Shown here: piece by piece, positions 1-5,771 of the stretch
How the letters are laid out: the number at the start of each line of letters is the position of its first letter
How positions within the stretch are numbered: the first letter of the stretch is position 1
NCBI GenBank assembly: GCA_945866285.1
Contig: CAMBHC010000124.1
Coordinates: 1 to 7,343, forward strand
Reading direction: 5' to 3'
Source of the DNA: Candidatus Sulfopaludibacter sp. SbA3
GTDB taxonomy: Bacteria > Acidobacteriota > Vicinamibacteria > Vicinamibacterales > UBA2999
DNA length: 7,343 nucleotides
Notes under the pieces: generated by a model
Database searches by the model: none
Told to the model about the DNA's origin: nothing
Seen by the model: only the letters and a program-made list of their open reading frames with translations
Program-made: the position numbers and the translations under genes

Positions 1-4
1 CGCC

Positions 5-1126
5 TCACTTCTTGGTCTTCGCGAAGTACGCAGTCCTGAGCGCGTCGACCAGCCGCTGATCGACCAACCCCGGCGGGTTGCCCTGGTAGTTCAGGTTCTT
101 GTCGGCGCGAAACTTGTCCACCGCGGCAATCGTGTCATCGTCAAACGTCCCGTAGTCACGCGTGTAGGCGGCTGAGGCCTGGCGCGACTCGGCCTGCGCC
201 TTGTCGAAGGCGGCGGGAGTGGTCTTTCGCAGTTCCTGCATGGCCGGCGTGTTCATCGAGGCCGGCGCCTCCGGGAATGCGGCAAGGGTCGCCTTCCAAT
301 AGCCCAGCGCGTGCAGCATCCGCTTCAGCTCGATGACGTCGGCGCCTTCGACCTTCGAGAAGTTGCGATAGCCCAACCGGCGCCCGGTCGTGTAGTAGAT
401 GCGCTTCAGCTCCGCCACCGGCTCCGGATGCTCGCCGACTTCAATGGCCAGCGTAATGTGATCGCCGCCGCGGCCGGGGTCGTTGGGATCCGCGATCTTG
501 ATGGCGGCCGACTGCAGGTTGCCCCAGCGCCGATCGCCACCCTTGGCCTGGCCGGCTTCCATGGCCAGAATCATCCGTTCCGCCAGCGGCATGCCGGTGC
601 CGGCGGAGGCCTCGAACGTGGTGGCGACCGCTTCGACCACTTCCGGACCAACCATGATGTTGGCCTGCACGGTGTAGTTGAGGCCCTGGCGGCTGCCGGC
701 CCAGTTGCCGTTCTGCTTGCCAGTGTGCGCGGCCGCCCGGCCCTTCATGTCGATCAGGGCGAGCTGACGCGACTCGCGCTGCTGGTCGTCGGCGAGCAGC
801 TGCGCCAGCGCCACAGACGGCTCCACGCCCTTGGCGAGCAGGTCCAATCCGCGTGGTCCGTACTCGACCATTGTTGACGCTTGCGTGCAGACAGCGCCGA
901 TGCCGGCGCGCACGTGCGGCACCGCGCGACCCACGAACGGCACGCGCGTCGTGACGCCAGCGCCCGACTGCCCGGTCACCGGATCGATCGCGCACAGCGA
1001 GAACGTGGAGTACTGCGGTAGACCCTCATCGTTGAGGGTCACGCCGTCAGCCGCCCGCTGCTGCGCCATGGCCGTCACCGAGAGCAAGCCACCGATTACG
1101 ACTGCGCCGATCAACTGTTTGTTCAT
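5..1126 (-). CDS. Exported DUF1028 (Ntn-hydrolase-like) protein with C-terminal peptidoglycan-binding-like domain
   Basis: A 373-residue protein of the DUF1028 family, whose fold is related to Ntn hydrolases; no reaction is firmly known. Residues 1-21 form a signal peptide: MNKQ, then a hydrophobic stretch ending AMA before QQ, so export is expected. The DUF1028 domain spans roughly 38-270 and shows YSTFSL, ARAGIGAV-like VRAGIGAV, EYGPRGLDLL, AAHTGKQNGNWAG and GGDRRWGNLQSAA. Residues about 295-365 (VIELKRMLHALGYW, then YGTFDDDTIAAVDKFRAD) resemble a peptidoglycan-binding repeat, which would fit a cell-wall site. The start is the ATG at 1126: GGAG lies six bases upstream and the signal peptide follows. 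The frame stays open to 1228, but only because it reads through a tandem repeat, so the 34 extra residues are rejected. The gene follows the radical SAM gene after 144 bases and may or may not share its transcript. Family call is firm; function is unknown. Confidence 0.88.
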   Translation of the reverse strand: MNKQLIGAVVIGGLLSVTAMAQQRAADGVTLNDEGLPQYSTFSLCAIDPVTGQSGAGVTTRVPFVGRAVPHVRAGIGAVCTQASTMVEYGPRGLDLLAKGVEPSVALAQLLADDQQRESRQLALIDMKGRAAAHTGKQNGNWAGSRQGLNYTVQANIMVGPEVVEAVATTFEASAGTGMPLAERMILAMEAGQAKGGDRRWGNLQSAAIKIADPNDPGRGGDHITLAIEVGEHPEPVAELKRIYYTTGRRLGYRNFSKVEGADVIELKRMLHALGYWKATLAAFPEAPASMNTPAMQELRKTTPAAFDKAQAESRQASAAYTRDYGTFDDDTIAAVDKFRADKNLNYQGNPPGLVDQRLVDALRTAYFAKTKK

Positions 1127-1135
1127 AGCGTTCTC

Positions 1136-1269
1136 CGCACTCCAGCACCTAAGCACTTCAGCACCTGAGCACTCCAGCACCTGAGCACTCCAGCACCTGA
1201 GCGCTCCAGCACCTGAGCACTTCAGCACCTGAGCACTTCAGCACCTGAGCACTTCAGCACTTGAGCACC
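1136..1269. repeat. 16-bp tandem repeat array, about 8.3 copies
   Basis: Units of 16 bases follow one another head to tail, with consensus AGCACTTCAGCACCTG on the plus strand and a C/T variant in the middle (AGCACTCCAGCACCTG). Boundaries fall at 1152, 1168, 1184, 1200, 1216, 1232, 1248 and 1264, with a diverged first unit at 1136-1151 and a 6-base partial last unit. Read on the minus strand the unit is two related octamers, CAGGTGCT and GAAGTGCT. The array fills the gap between the radical SAM stop codon (1271-1273) and the ribosome binding site of the DUF1028 gene (about 1133-1136). There are no spacers, so it is not CRISPR. Because 16 is not a multiple of 3, the array is read in all three frames in turn and gives a false open extension of the downstream gene. 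Confidence 0.95.
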
Positions 1270-1270
1270 T

Positions 1271-2632
1271 TTAACGGACCCACAAGCTACGAGTGATAGT
1301 TGGCGAGCCGCAGGCCTCGAACCAGTCGACGCCCTCGCTCACCAGGTCGAACTTCAGCCCATACCGCCCTGGCGTCGGCGGCGCGGGTACTTCGATCTGT
1401 ACCGCGGCCTGCGCGCCAGGAGCGAGATCGTGGGGCAGCCACGCCCGCGCGTAATCGCGATTGATCATCGCGCCGGTGTCGGTCGTCAACTGGGCGCCCA
1501 GGCGAACGAGCCGACGGCCATAGCTGGCCTGCGCCCGAAATGGTCGCGCCGAGAGGTTCGTGACGTGGGCGGTGAGCGTCAGCGGCGTATCGGTGCGGGC
1601 CAGGAACGGCAGGTCGGGCAGCACGGTCCGGACATCGATCTCGGCCCGCGGCGTGGCGCCAGGAATGGCGTTGCCCAGGTTGTTGCTGTCCCAGATTTCG
1701 TAGCGGATGCGATCGTGATCGGGCGTGCCAGGCACGAACCGGCGCGAGAAGCCGTCTTCAGGGTGATCGGTGATCTCCCAGCACAGGCGGTCCACGCCCA
1801 GGTCGGCGGCCATGCGCTGCGCGCGCGCCATCTCCTCGTCGTGATCGTTCCAGTTGAAGAGGATGTAGCGCCAGTTTACGAACGGCACGTCGCGGCCGCT
1901 CTTGGCCTTTTCGTCAAGCAGGGCGCGCAGGTTGGCGATGGCTTTCTCGAAATTCCCCCGCTGGCGATACTTGACGTAGGCCTCCTGCGACGAACCGTCG
2001 AGTGAGAAGGTGACTTCGTCAATGCCCGAGTGCGCGAGCTGGCGCGCCTTCTCCTCGGTGAAGGCGAGTCCGTTGGTGCTGGTGTAGAGGTAGATGTGGG
2101 GGAACGTCGTCTTGATGTACTCGCACATCTCGACGGCCCGCTTGTGCAGGAACGCCTCGCCGTAGTTGAAGAAGTCGATGCGTCCCAATGACGGTCCGGC
2201 TTCGTCCACCACCTTCTTGAACACGTCGAAGTCGAGCATGCCGGCCTGGCGCGTCCGGGTGATGCCGGTTTCCGGCGCGCAGCAGGCGTTCAGGCACGAG
2301 ATGTTACAGGCCGCCGTGCACTCGATGTAGAGCCGTCCCGGGATGCCGGCGACATTCAGCTCGCGCTGGGGCGGCGCTTCGTCCTGGGCGAGCGGCAACT
2401 TGAGTGGGCAATCGCCGCAAAAGGTGGAGCCGCCGTGGTTGAGGTCGGCGCGCAGTTGCGACGCCACGGGGCCCTGCCAAATGTCGGCCACGGACGAGGT
2501 GCGCGTGTCGCCGAGGACGCGCGTGGCATAGGGATCGGCGCACCCGCACACCATGCGGCCATCGCACAGCAGCACGCCAATCGACCACGGCCACGAACAG
2601 GTAAACCGCGTGGCTTGATAGTTCAGCGACAC
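1271..2632 (-). CDS. Radical SAM protein with N-terminal SPASM-like domain and C-terminal beta-sandwich-like domain
   Basis: A 453-residue protein in three parts. Residues about 10-80 look like a SPASM auxiliary-cluster domain (C12, C23, C29, C31, C72, C75; VLGDTRTSSVADIWQG; CGDCPLK). The radical SAM core follows at about 100-320, with the cluster loop ECTAACNISCLNACC at 104-118, a GE motif in FFNYGEAFLH (G158, E159), STNG at 185-188 and SLDG at 210-213. The last 120 or so residues (TPLTLTAHVTNL, PGRYGLKFDLVSEGVDWFE) read as an Ig-like beta domain of the kind I associate with methyltransferases and glycosyltransferases of surface-polysaccharide loci. Cluster cysteines are spaced CX3CX3CX3CC, not the canonical CX3CX2C. 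The start is GTG at 2632, one base after the upstream TAG, with GAGG six bases ahead. Substrate unknown; a peptide, sugar or lipid modification is possible. Last member of the tightly packed sigma-factor operon. Confidence 0.85.
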   Translation of the reverse strand: MSLNYQATRFTCSWPWSIGVLLCDGRMVCGCADPYATRVLGDTRTSSVADIWQGPVASQLRADLNHGGSTFCGDCPLKLPLAQDEAPPQRELNVAGIPGRLYIECTAACNISCLNACCAPETGITRTRQAGMLDFDVFKKVVDEAGPSLGRIDFFNYGEAFLHKRAVEMCEYIKTTFPHIYLYTSTNGLAFTEEKARQLAHSGIDEVTFSLDGSSQEAYVKYRQRGNFEKAIANLRALLDEKAKSGRDVPFVNWRYILFNWNDHDEEMARAQRMAADLGVDRLCWEITDHPEDGFSRRFVPGTPDHDRIRYEIWDSNNLGNAIPGATPRAEIDVRTVLPDLPFLARTDTPLTLTAHVTNLSARPFRAQASYGRRLVRLGAQLTTDTGAMINRDYARAWLPHDLAPGAQAAVQIEVPAPPTPGRYGLKFDLVSEGVDWFEACGSPTITRSLWVR

Positions 2633-2633
2633 A

Positions 2634-2909
2634 CTAGCCCTCTTCGGTCTTCTTCAGCTTCCTGAAGTACGCGTCGGCGAGGTCGTTCTCGTAACGGTTC
2701 TGACCCATAAACAGACTGTCGAGCAGGTACGCCTGCTGTTCCTCGGCCGTCATCTGCGCGATCAAGTGCTTGATCTCGCGGTTCATGTCTTCGTACGAGC
2801 GATTGAGATCCTTCTTGACCGTGACCTCTTGGTAGAGCGCCTCGTGGATCGCCAGCAGGTCGCCGTCGAGGACGACCGCGGTGCCCGATGTGGTCTTGAT
2901 GCTCCGCAT
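2634..2909 (-). CDS. Hypothetical 91-residue protein in the sigma factor/STAS operon
   Basis: Not recognised. The N-terminus (IKTTSGTAVVLDGDLLAIHEALYQ) could form a short beta-hairpin; the rest is charged and probably helical (NRSYEDMNREIKHLIAQMTAEEQQAYLLDSLF, given here only in part as motif regions 36-67). It has no cysteine, no signal peptide and no membrane segment, so it is not a zinc-type or membrane-bound anti-sigma factor. It starts with ATG two bases after the STAS gene's TAA, with GGGGG six bases upstream, and ends one base before the radical SAM GTG. That packing, with good ribosome binding sites on both sides, supports a real gene. It could be a partner of the STAS protein, of the sigma factor, or of the radical SAM enzyme; the sequence does not decide. 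Confidence 0.72.
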   Translation of the reverse strand: MRSIKTTSGTAVVLDGDLLAIHEALYQEVTVKKDLNRSYEDMNREIKHLIAQMTAEEQQAYLLDSLFMGQNRYENDLADAYFRKLKKTEEG

Positions 2910-2911
2910 GG

Positions 2912-3253
2912 TTAACCCCCGAAGCTCTGGACCGCGCCGGCTTCGTCGGGGAACATCTTCAGAAAGTTGTGGGCCCCGGTCATGGTCAGCATGGTCTCGA
3001 CCCGCTTGTTGACACCGGCGAGCCGCAACTCGCCGCCGGCGGCGGACGTCTGGCGATACAGGTCCATCAGGCAGCCGATGGTCGCCGAGTCGACGTAGGT
3101 GACCTTCGACAAGTCGATCATCACCTTCTTGTCGCCGGCCGTGAGCAGCGCCATGACCGCTCCGGAGAAGTCGGCCAGCAGCGGATACATCAGGCGCGTT
3201 TCGCCCACGCGGACAATGGCGACGCCTTGCGTGCGATCGGTCGTGAGATTCAT
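2912..3253 (-). CDS. STAS-domain anti-sigma factor antagonist (SpoIIAA/RsbV-like)
   Basis: A 113-residue single STAS domain. In the known family such proteins, when unphosphorylated, bind an anti-sigma kinase (SpoIIAB/RsbW type) and free the sigma factor; the kinase switches them off by phosphorylating a serine. Visible features are the first strand GVAIVRV, the strand KKVMIDLSKVTYVDSATIG with D55-S56 at the place of the phosphorylated serine, and the later GGELRLAGVNKRVETMLTMTG. The usual DSSGLG is DSATIG here, but the aspartate-serine pair is kept. The ATG overlaps the sigma factor stop (ATGA) and has AAGGGG seven bases upstream, so the two genes are translationally coupled. No anti-sigma kinase is encoded in this window. 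Confidence 0.9.
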   Translation of the reverse strand: MNLTTDRTQGVAIVRVGETRLMYPLLADFSGAVMALLTAGDKKVMIDLSKVTYVDSATIGCLMDLYRQTSAAGGELRLAGVNKRVETMLTMTGAHNFLKMFPDEAGAVQSFGG

Positions 3254-3849
3254 CCCGTTACCCCTTCGTCTTCTGCTCGAATGCGTCGCACCTGGCGAGC
3301 GAGTTCGGTGCGGCCGCGGTTGATGCGCGACTTCACGGTGCCTTCCGGTAGGTTCAGCTGGTCAGCGATTTCCTGGTACGACAGCTCCTGGAGGTCGCGC
3401 TTGACCACCGCCTCGCGGAGCGTTGGCGGCAGCTCGGCCATGGCCTTGCGCAGCAATTCGACTCGGTCGGCCTGTTCCAGGGCCTGGTACGCGTTCTGGC
3501 CGGGGGCCGCCGGCGTCAGCTCACCGGCGTCGACATCGCGAGCGATCGTCTCGCGCTCCTTGCGGACGCTGCGGTAGTGGTCGATGCACAGGTTGCGGCT
3601 CACGCTGACCAGCCAGGTCTGGAAGTTGGCGCGGCGGTCGAACGTGTGCAGCGACTTGAAGATCTTGAGGAAGATGTCCTGCGTCAGGTCTTCCGCTTCG
3701 TCGTGCCGGCCCGTGAACTTGTAGGCGATGTTGAAGACCTTGCGCCGATGCTGGCGCACGATCTGCTCCCACGCAAGCTGATCGCCGCCCAGGCAGTCGG
3801 CAATCAGCGCGTCGATCGCTGCCGTGGGATTGGGCGTGGGATCAGGCAT
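3250..3849 (-). CDS. ECF-type RNA polymerase sigma factor (sigma-70 family, RpoE-like)
   Basis: A 199-residue group 4 sigma factor. Region 2 spans about 27-95: FNIAYKFTGRHDEAEDLTQD at 39-58 (core binding), IFLKIFKSLHTFDRRANFQT (DNA melting and -10 recognition) and TWLVSVSRNLCIDHYRS. A linker with Ala, Pro and Asp follows (about 100-120), then region 4 at about 128-188 with LPPTLREAV, LSYQEIADQL and the -35 recognition helix LPEGTVKSRINRGR (167-180). There is no extra C-terminal domain. The start at 3849 has no clear Shine-Dalgarno sequence, but the protein begins at the normal distance before region 2. It heads the minus-strand operon and diverges from lysA. The next gene is a STAS antagonist, not the membrane anti-sigma factor usually found beside ECF genes. 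It probably directs transcription of a small regulon that may include itself; target promoters cannot be deduced. Confidence 0.95.
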   Translation of the reverse strand: MPDPTPNPTAAIDALIADCLGGDQLAWEQIVRQHRRKVFNIAYKFTGRHDEAEDLTQDIFLKIFKSLHTFDRRANFQTWLVSVSRNLCIDHYRSVRKERETIARDVDAGELTPAAPGQNAYQALEQADRVELLRKAMAELPPTLREAVVKRDLQELSYQEIADQLNLPEGTVKSRINRGRTELARQVRRIRAEDEGVTG

Positions 3850-3887
3850 GGGTCAGAGGGTCGAAGACGAGGTATCCCCGACCCGGA

Positions 3888-3893
3888 ATCATA
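3888..3893 (-). promoter_or_regulatory. Candidate -10 box for the sigma factor operon
   Basis: On the minus strand the sequence reads TATGAT, five of six matches to TATAAT, about 38 bases before the sigma factor ATG. No convincing TTGACA-like box is seen 16-18 bases upstream, so this is only a candidate for housekeeping-sigma transcription. Self-regulation by the ECF factor is possible but no clear ECF-type pair of boxes was identified. Confidence 0.3.
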
Positions 3894-3929
3894 CCATCCC
3901 GTCACGGCTGGATTGCCCTGCCGACGCGA

Positions 3930-3935
3930 TAGAAT
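3930..3935 (+). promoter_or_regulatory. Candidate -10 box for lysA, placed for a leaderless transcript
   Basis: TAGAAT matches TATAAT at five of six positions and ends seven bases before the proposed lysA GTG at 3943. With usual spacing, transcription would begin at or next to that GTG, giving a message with no 5' leader. A TTGCCC at 3913-3918 is only 11 bases upstream, too close to be the matching -35 box. The AAGG at 3937-3940 is too near the GTG to serve well as a ribosome binding site, which agrees with the leaderless reading. Confidence 0.4.
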
Positions 3936-3942
3936 CAAGGAA

Positions 3943-5142
3943 GTGGGCCTTCAGGACATCGCCGCCGCCGTCGGTACACCTTGCTACGTCTATGACGCCG
4001 GCCTGATTCGCACCGCCTACGCCACCCTGGACGAGGCGTTCGAGGGCTATCCGCACGCGATTCACTACGCGCTGAAGGCGAATTCGGCACTGGCCGTCGT
4101 GCGCCTGATGCGCGCGCTGGGTGCCCATGCCGACGCTAACTCGCTCGGCGAAGTCGACGTCGCGACCCGGTGCGGGTTCCGCTACGACCAGATTGTCTTC
4201 ACCGGCGTCGGCAAGAGCGCCGCGGAGATCGATCGCGCGGTGTCGCTCGGGCTATTGGCCATCAACGTCGAATCACCAGGCGAACTGGATCGCATCGATC
4301 AGCGCGCCGTCGCGCAGGGCACCGTCGCGCGCGTGGCGTTGCGAGTCAACCCCGACATCGATGCCAGGAGCCATCCGCACATTTCCACGGGATTGAAGTC
4401 GAACAAGTTCGGCGTGCCAATCGACGAGGCACCGGCCCTGTTTCGCGAGATGGCCCGGCGCAAAGGCCTGCAACCGGTGGGCGCGCACGTCCACATCGGT
4501 TCGCAGATCACCACGCTCGAGCCGTTGACCCGCGCCGCCGAAGCCGTGGTGGCACTGGCCCAATCGCTGCGGGCTGAAGGCATCGCCCTGCAGCACCTCG
4601 ACATGGGCGGCGGACTTGGCATTTCATACGACGGTGGCCCGGTGGTGAATCCGGCAGACTATGTGCGCGCGCTGGTCACCGCGACCAGGGACAGCGCCCT
4701 GAAAATTGCCATCGAACCTGGGCGCGTGCTGGTCGGCCCGGCTGGCGTGCTGCTGACGACGGTCGTTGACGTGAAACAGTTCCCTGGCGCCAAGCGATTC
4801 GTCGTGGTGGATGCCGGCATGACCGAGCTGATGCGGCCCGCGCTCTATAACGCGTTCCACCGGATTGAACCGGTCGTGCCGAGAGCCGGTGAGCCAGGCC
4901 CGGTGGATGTGGTGGGGCCGATCTGCGAAAGCACCGACTCGTATGCGCGCGATCGCCAACTGGCGCCGGTCGAGGTCGGCGACCTGCTGATGGTGCGCGA
5001 CGTTGGCGCCTATGGCGCGGTCATGGCCCATACCTACTTGCGCCGGCCGCTGTCGCCCGAAGTAATGATCGAACGCGGCGAGTGGCGGGTGATCCGCCGC
5101 CGGCAGACGCTCGACGAACTACTTGCTCTCGAAACCGAATGA
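3943..5142 (+). CDS. lysA: Diaminopimelate decarboxylase
   Basis: LysA removes CO2 from meso-diaminopimelate to give L-lysine, using pyridoxal phosphate (PLP), in the cytoplasm. From GTG at 3943 it has 399 residues, slightly under the usual 415-420. The fold-type III alanine-racemase-like barrel shows GTPCYVYD at 11-18, the PLP lysine K45 in HYALKANS, HVHIGSQI at 182-189, the glycine loop GGGLG at 222-226 that holds the PLP phosphate, and EPGR at 258-261. The C-terminal part has DAGMTELMRPALYNAFH, the active-site CESTD starting at C328, and GDLLMVRDVGAYGAVMAHTY. The frame is open far upstream to 3577, but that part is antisense to the sigma gene and unlike LysA, so it is rejected; no other usual start codon lies nearby in frame. 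As a result the short leader segment that many LysA proteins carry before the first helix is missing. Overlaps tmk by ATGA. Confidence 0.96.
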   Translation: MGLQDIAAAVGTPCYVYDAGLIRTAYATLDEAFEGYPHAIHYALKANSALAVVRLMRALGAHADANSLGEVDVATRCGFRYDQIVFTGVGKSAAEIDRAVSLGLLAINVESPGELDRIDQRAVAQGTVARVALRVNPDIDARSHPHISTGLKSNKFGVPIDEAPALFREMARRKGLQPVGAHVHIGSQITTLEPLTRAAEAVVALAQSLRAEGIALQHLDMGGGLGISYDGGPVVNPADYVRALVTATRDSALKIAIEPGRVLVGPAGVLLTTVVDVKQFPGAKRFVVVDAGMTELMRPALYNAFHRIEPVVPRAGEPGPVDVVGPICESTDSYARDRQLAPVEVGDLLMVRDVGAYGAVMAHTYLRRPLSPEVMIERGEWRVIRRRQTLDELLALETE

Positions 5143-5771
5143 TCGCCAAGCCCCCGAGTTCCCAAGCCGCCAAGCCCGTCGGGCATCTGATTGCCTTCGA
5201 AGGCCTCGATCAAAGTGGCAAGCAGACCCAGGCCGAGCGGCTGCTCGCGGCCTTTCGCGCTGCCGGACGTGGGGCCGAGTTCCTGACCTTTCCTGAATAC
5301 ACCACCGCCATCGGCACCGAGATTGGCCATGCCCTGCAGGGCGAGCGCGACTACGACCCCGACACGCTGCAGTTGCTCTACATTGCCAACCGCTTCGAGT
5401 TCCGTCCGCAGATCCTGCGGTGGCTCGACGAAGGCCGCATGGTGGTGTGTGACCGCTACCTGGCCTCGAGCATCGCGTATGGCCAGGCGCAGGGGCTGGA
5501 CGCCGCGTGGCTGTCCCAGATTCAGCGCCGCCTGCCACAGCCGTCGTTGACGCTGTTGCTCGACATTCCGCCCGACGCATCACTCATCCGCAAGCAGGTG
5601 GCACGTGACAAGTTCGAGCGCGACCTGCCGCTGCTGGGCCGCGTGCGCGAAAGCTACCTGGGCCAGGCCGGATGCGACGCCACCTGGGTGCACCTCGACG
5701 GCGCGCGCGACAAGGATGCCGTGTCAGCCGACGTGCTCAGCGCCGTCCGGTCACGACTCGGGCTGCTGTAA
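5139..5771 (+). CDS. tmk: Thymidylate kinase (dTMP kinase)
   Basis: Phosphorylates dTMP to dTDP with ATP, a required step of dTTP synthesis. The 210-residue length is normal. The P-loop is EGLDQSGKQTQ at 21-31 with K28; the residue after the lysine is Q rather than the usual S or T, followed by T30, a variant I recall from other bacterial Tmk proteins. FPEYTT follows the second strand, CDRYLASSIAYGQAQG (D105-R106-Y107) is the family DRY motif, and ARDKFE at 155-160 with GRVRESY marks the lid region. The ATG overlaps the lysA stop, so translation is probably coupled. The first 14 residues (MIAKPPSSQAAKPV) are extra to the core and come from a short GCCAAGCCC-type repetitive stretch. The 3' end overlaps convergent comF by 35 bases. 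Confidence 0.95.
   Translation: MIAKPPSSQAAKPVGHLIAFEGLDQSGKQTQAERLLAAFRAAGRGAEFLTFPEYTTAIGTEIGHALQGERDYDPDTLQLLYIANRFEFRPQILRWLDEGRMVVCDRYLASSIAYGQAQGLDAAWLSQIQRRLPQPSLTLLLDIPPDASLIRKQVARDKFERDLPLLGRVRESYLGQAGCDATWVHLDGARDKDAVSADVLSAVRSRLGLL

Noticed and set aside
311..877. Plus-strand frame opposite the DUF1028 gene
   Set aside because: Composition is typical of an antisense shadow in GC-rich DNA, and the minus strand carries clear family motifs throughout.
1136..1269. Possible CRISPR array
   Set aside because: Units of 16 bases are directly adjacent with no unique spacers, and no cas gene is present.
1430..2005. Plus-strand 191-codon frame opposite the radical SAM gene
   Set aside because: No recognisable domain; the opposite strand encodes a well supported protein.
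2634..2909. Zinc-type anti-sigma factor
   Set aside because: It has no cysteines and no HxxxCxxC motif, and no membrane segment.
3913..3935. TTGCCC plus TAGAAT as a full housekeeping promoter for lysA
   Set aside because: Spacing is 11 bases, far below the 16-18 needed; only the -10-like box is kept as a candidate.
3577..3942. Open frame extending lysA 122 codons upstream
   Set aside because: It lies antisense to the sigma factor gene, has no LysA similarity, and the conserved LysA start region begins right at the GTG at 3943.
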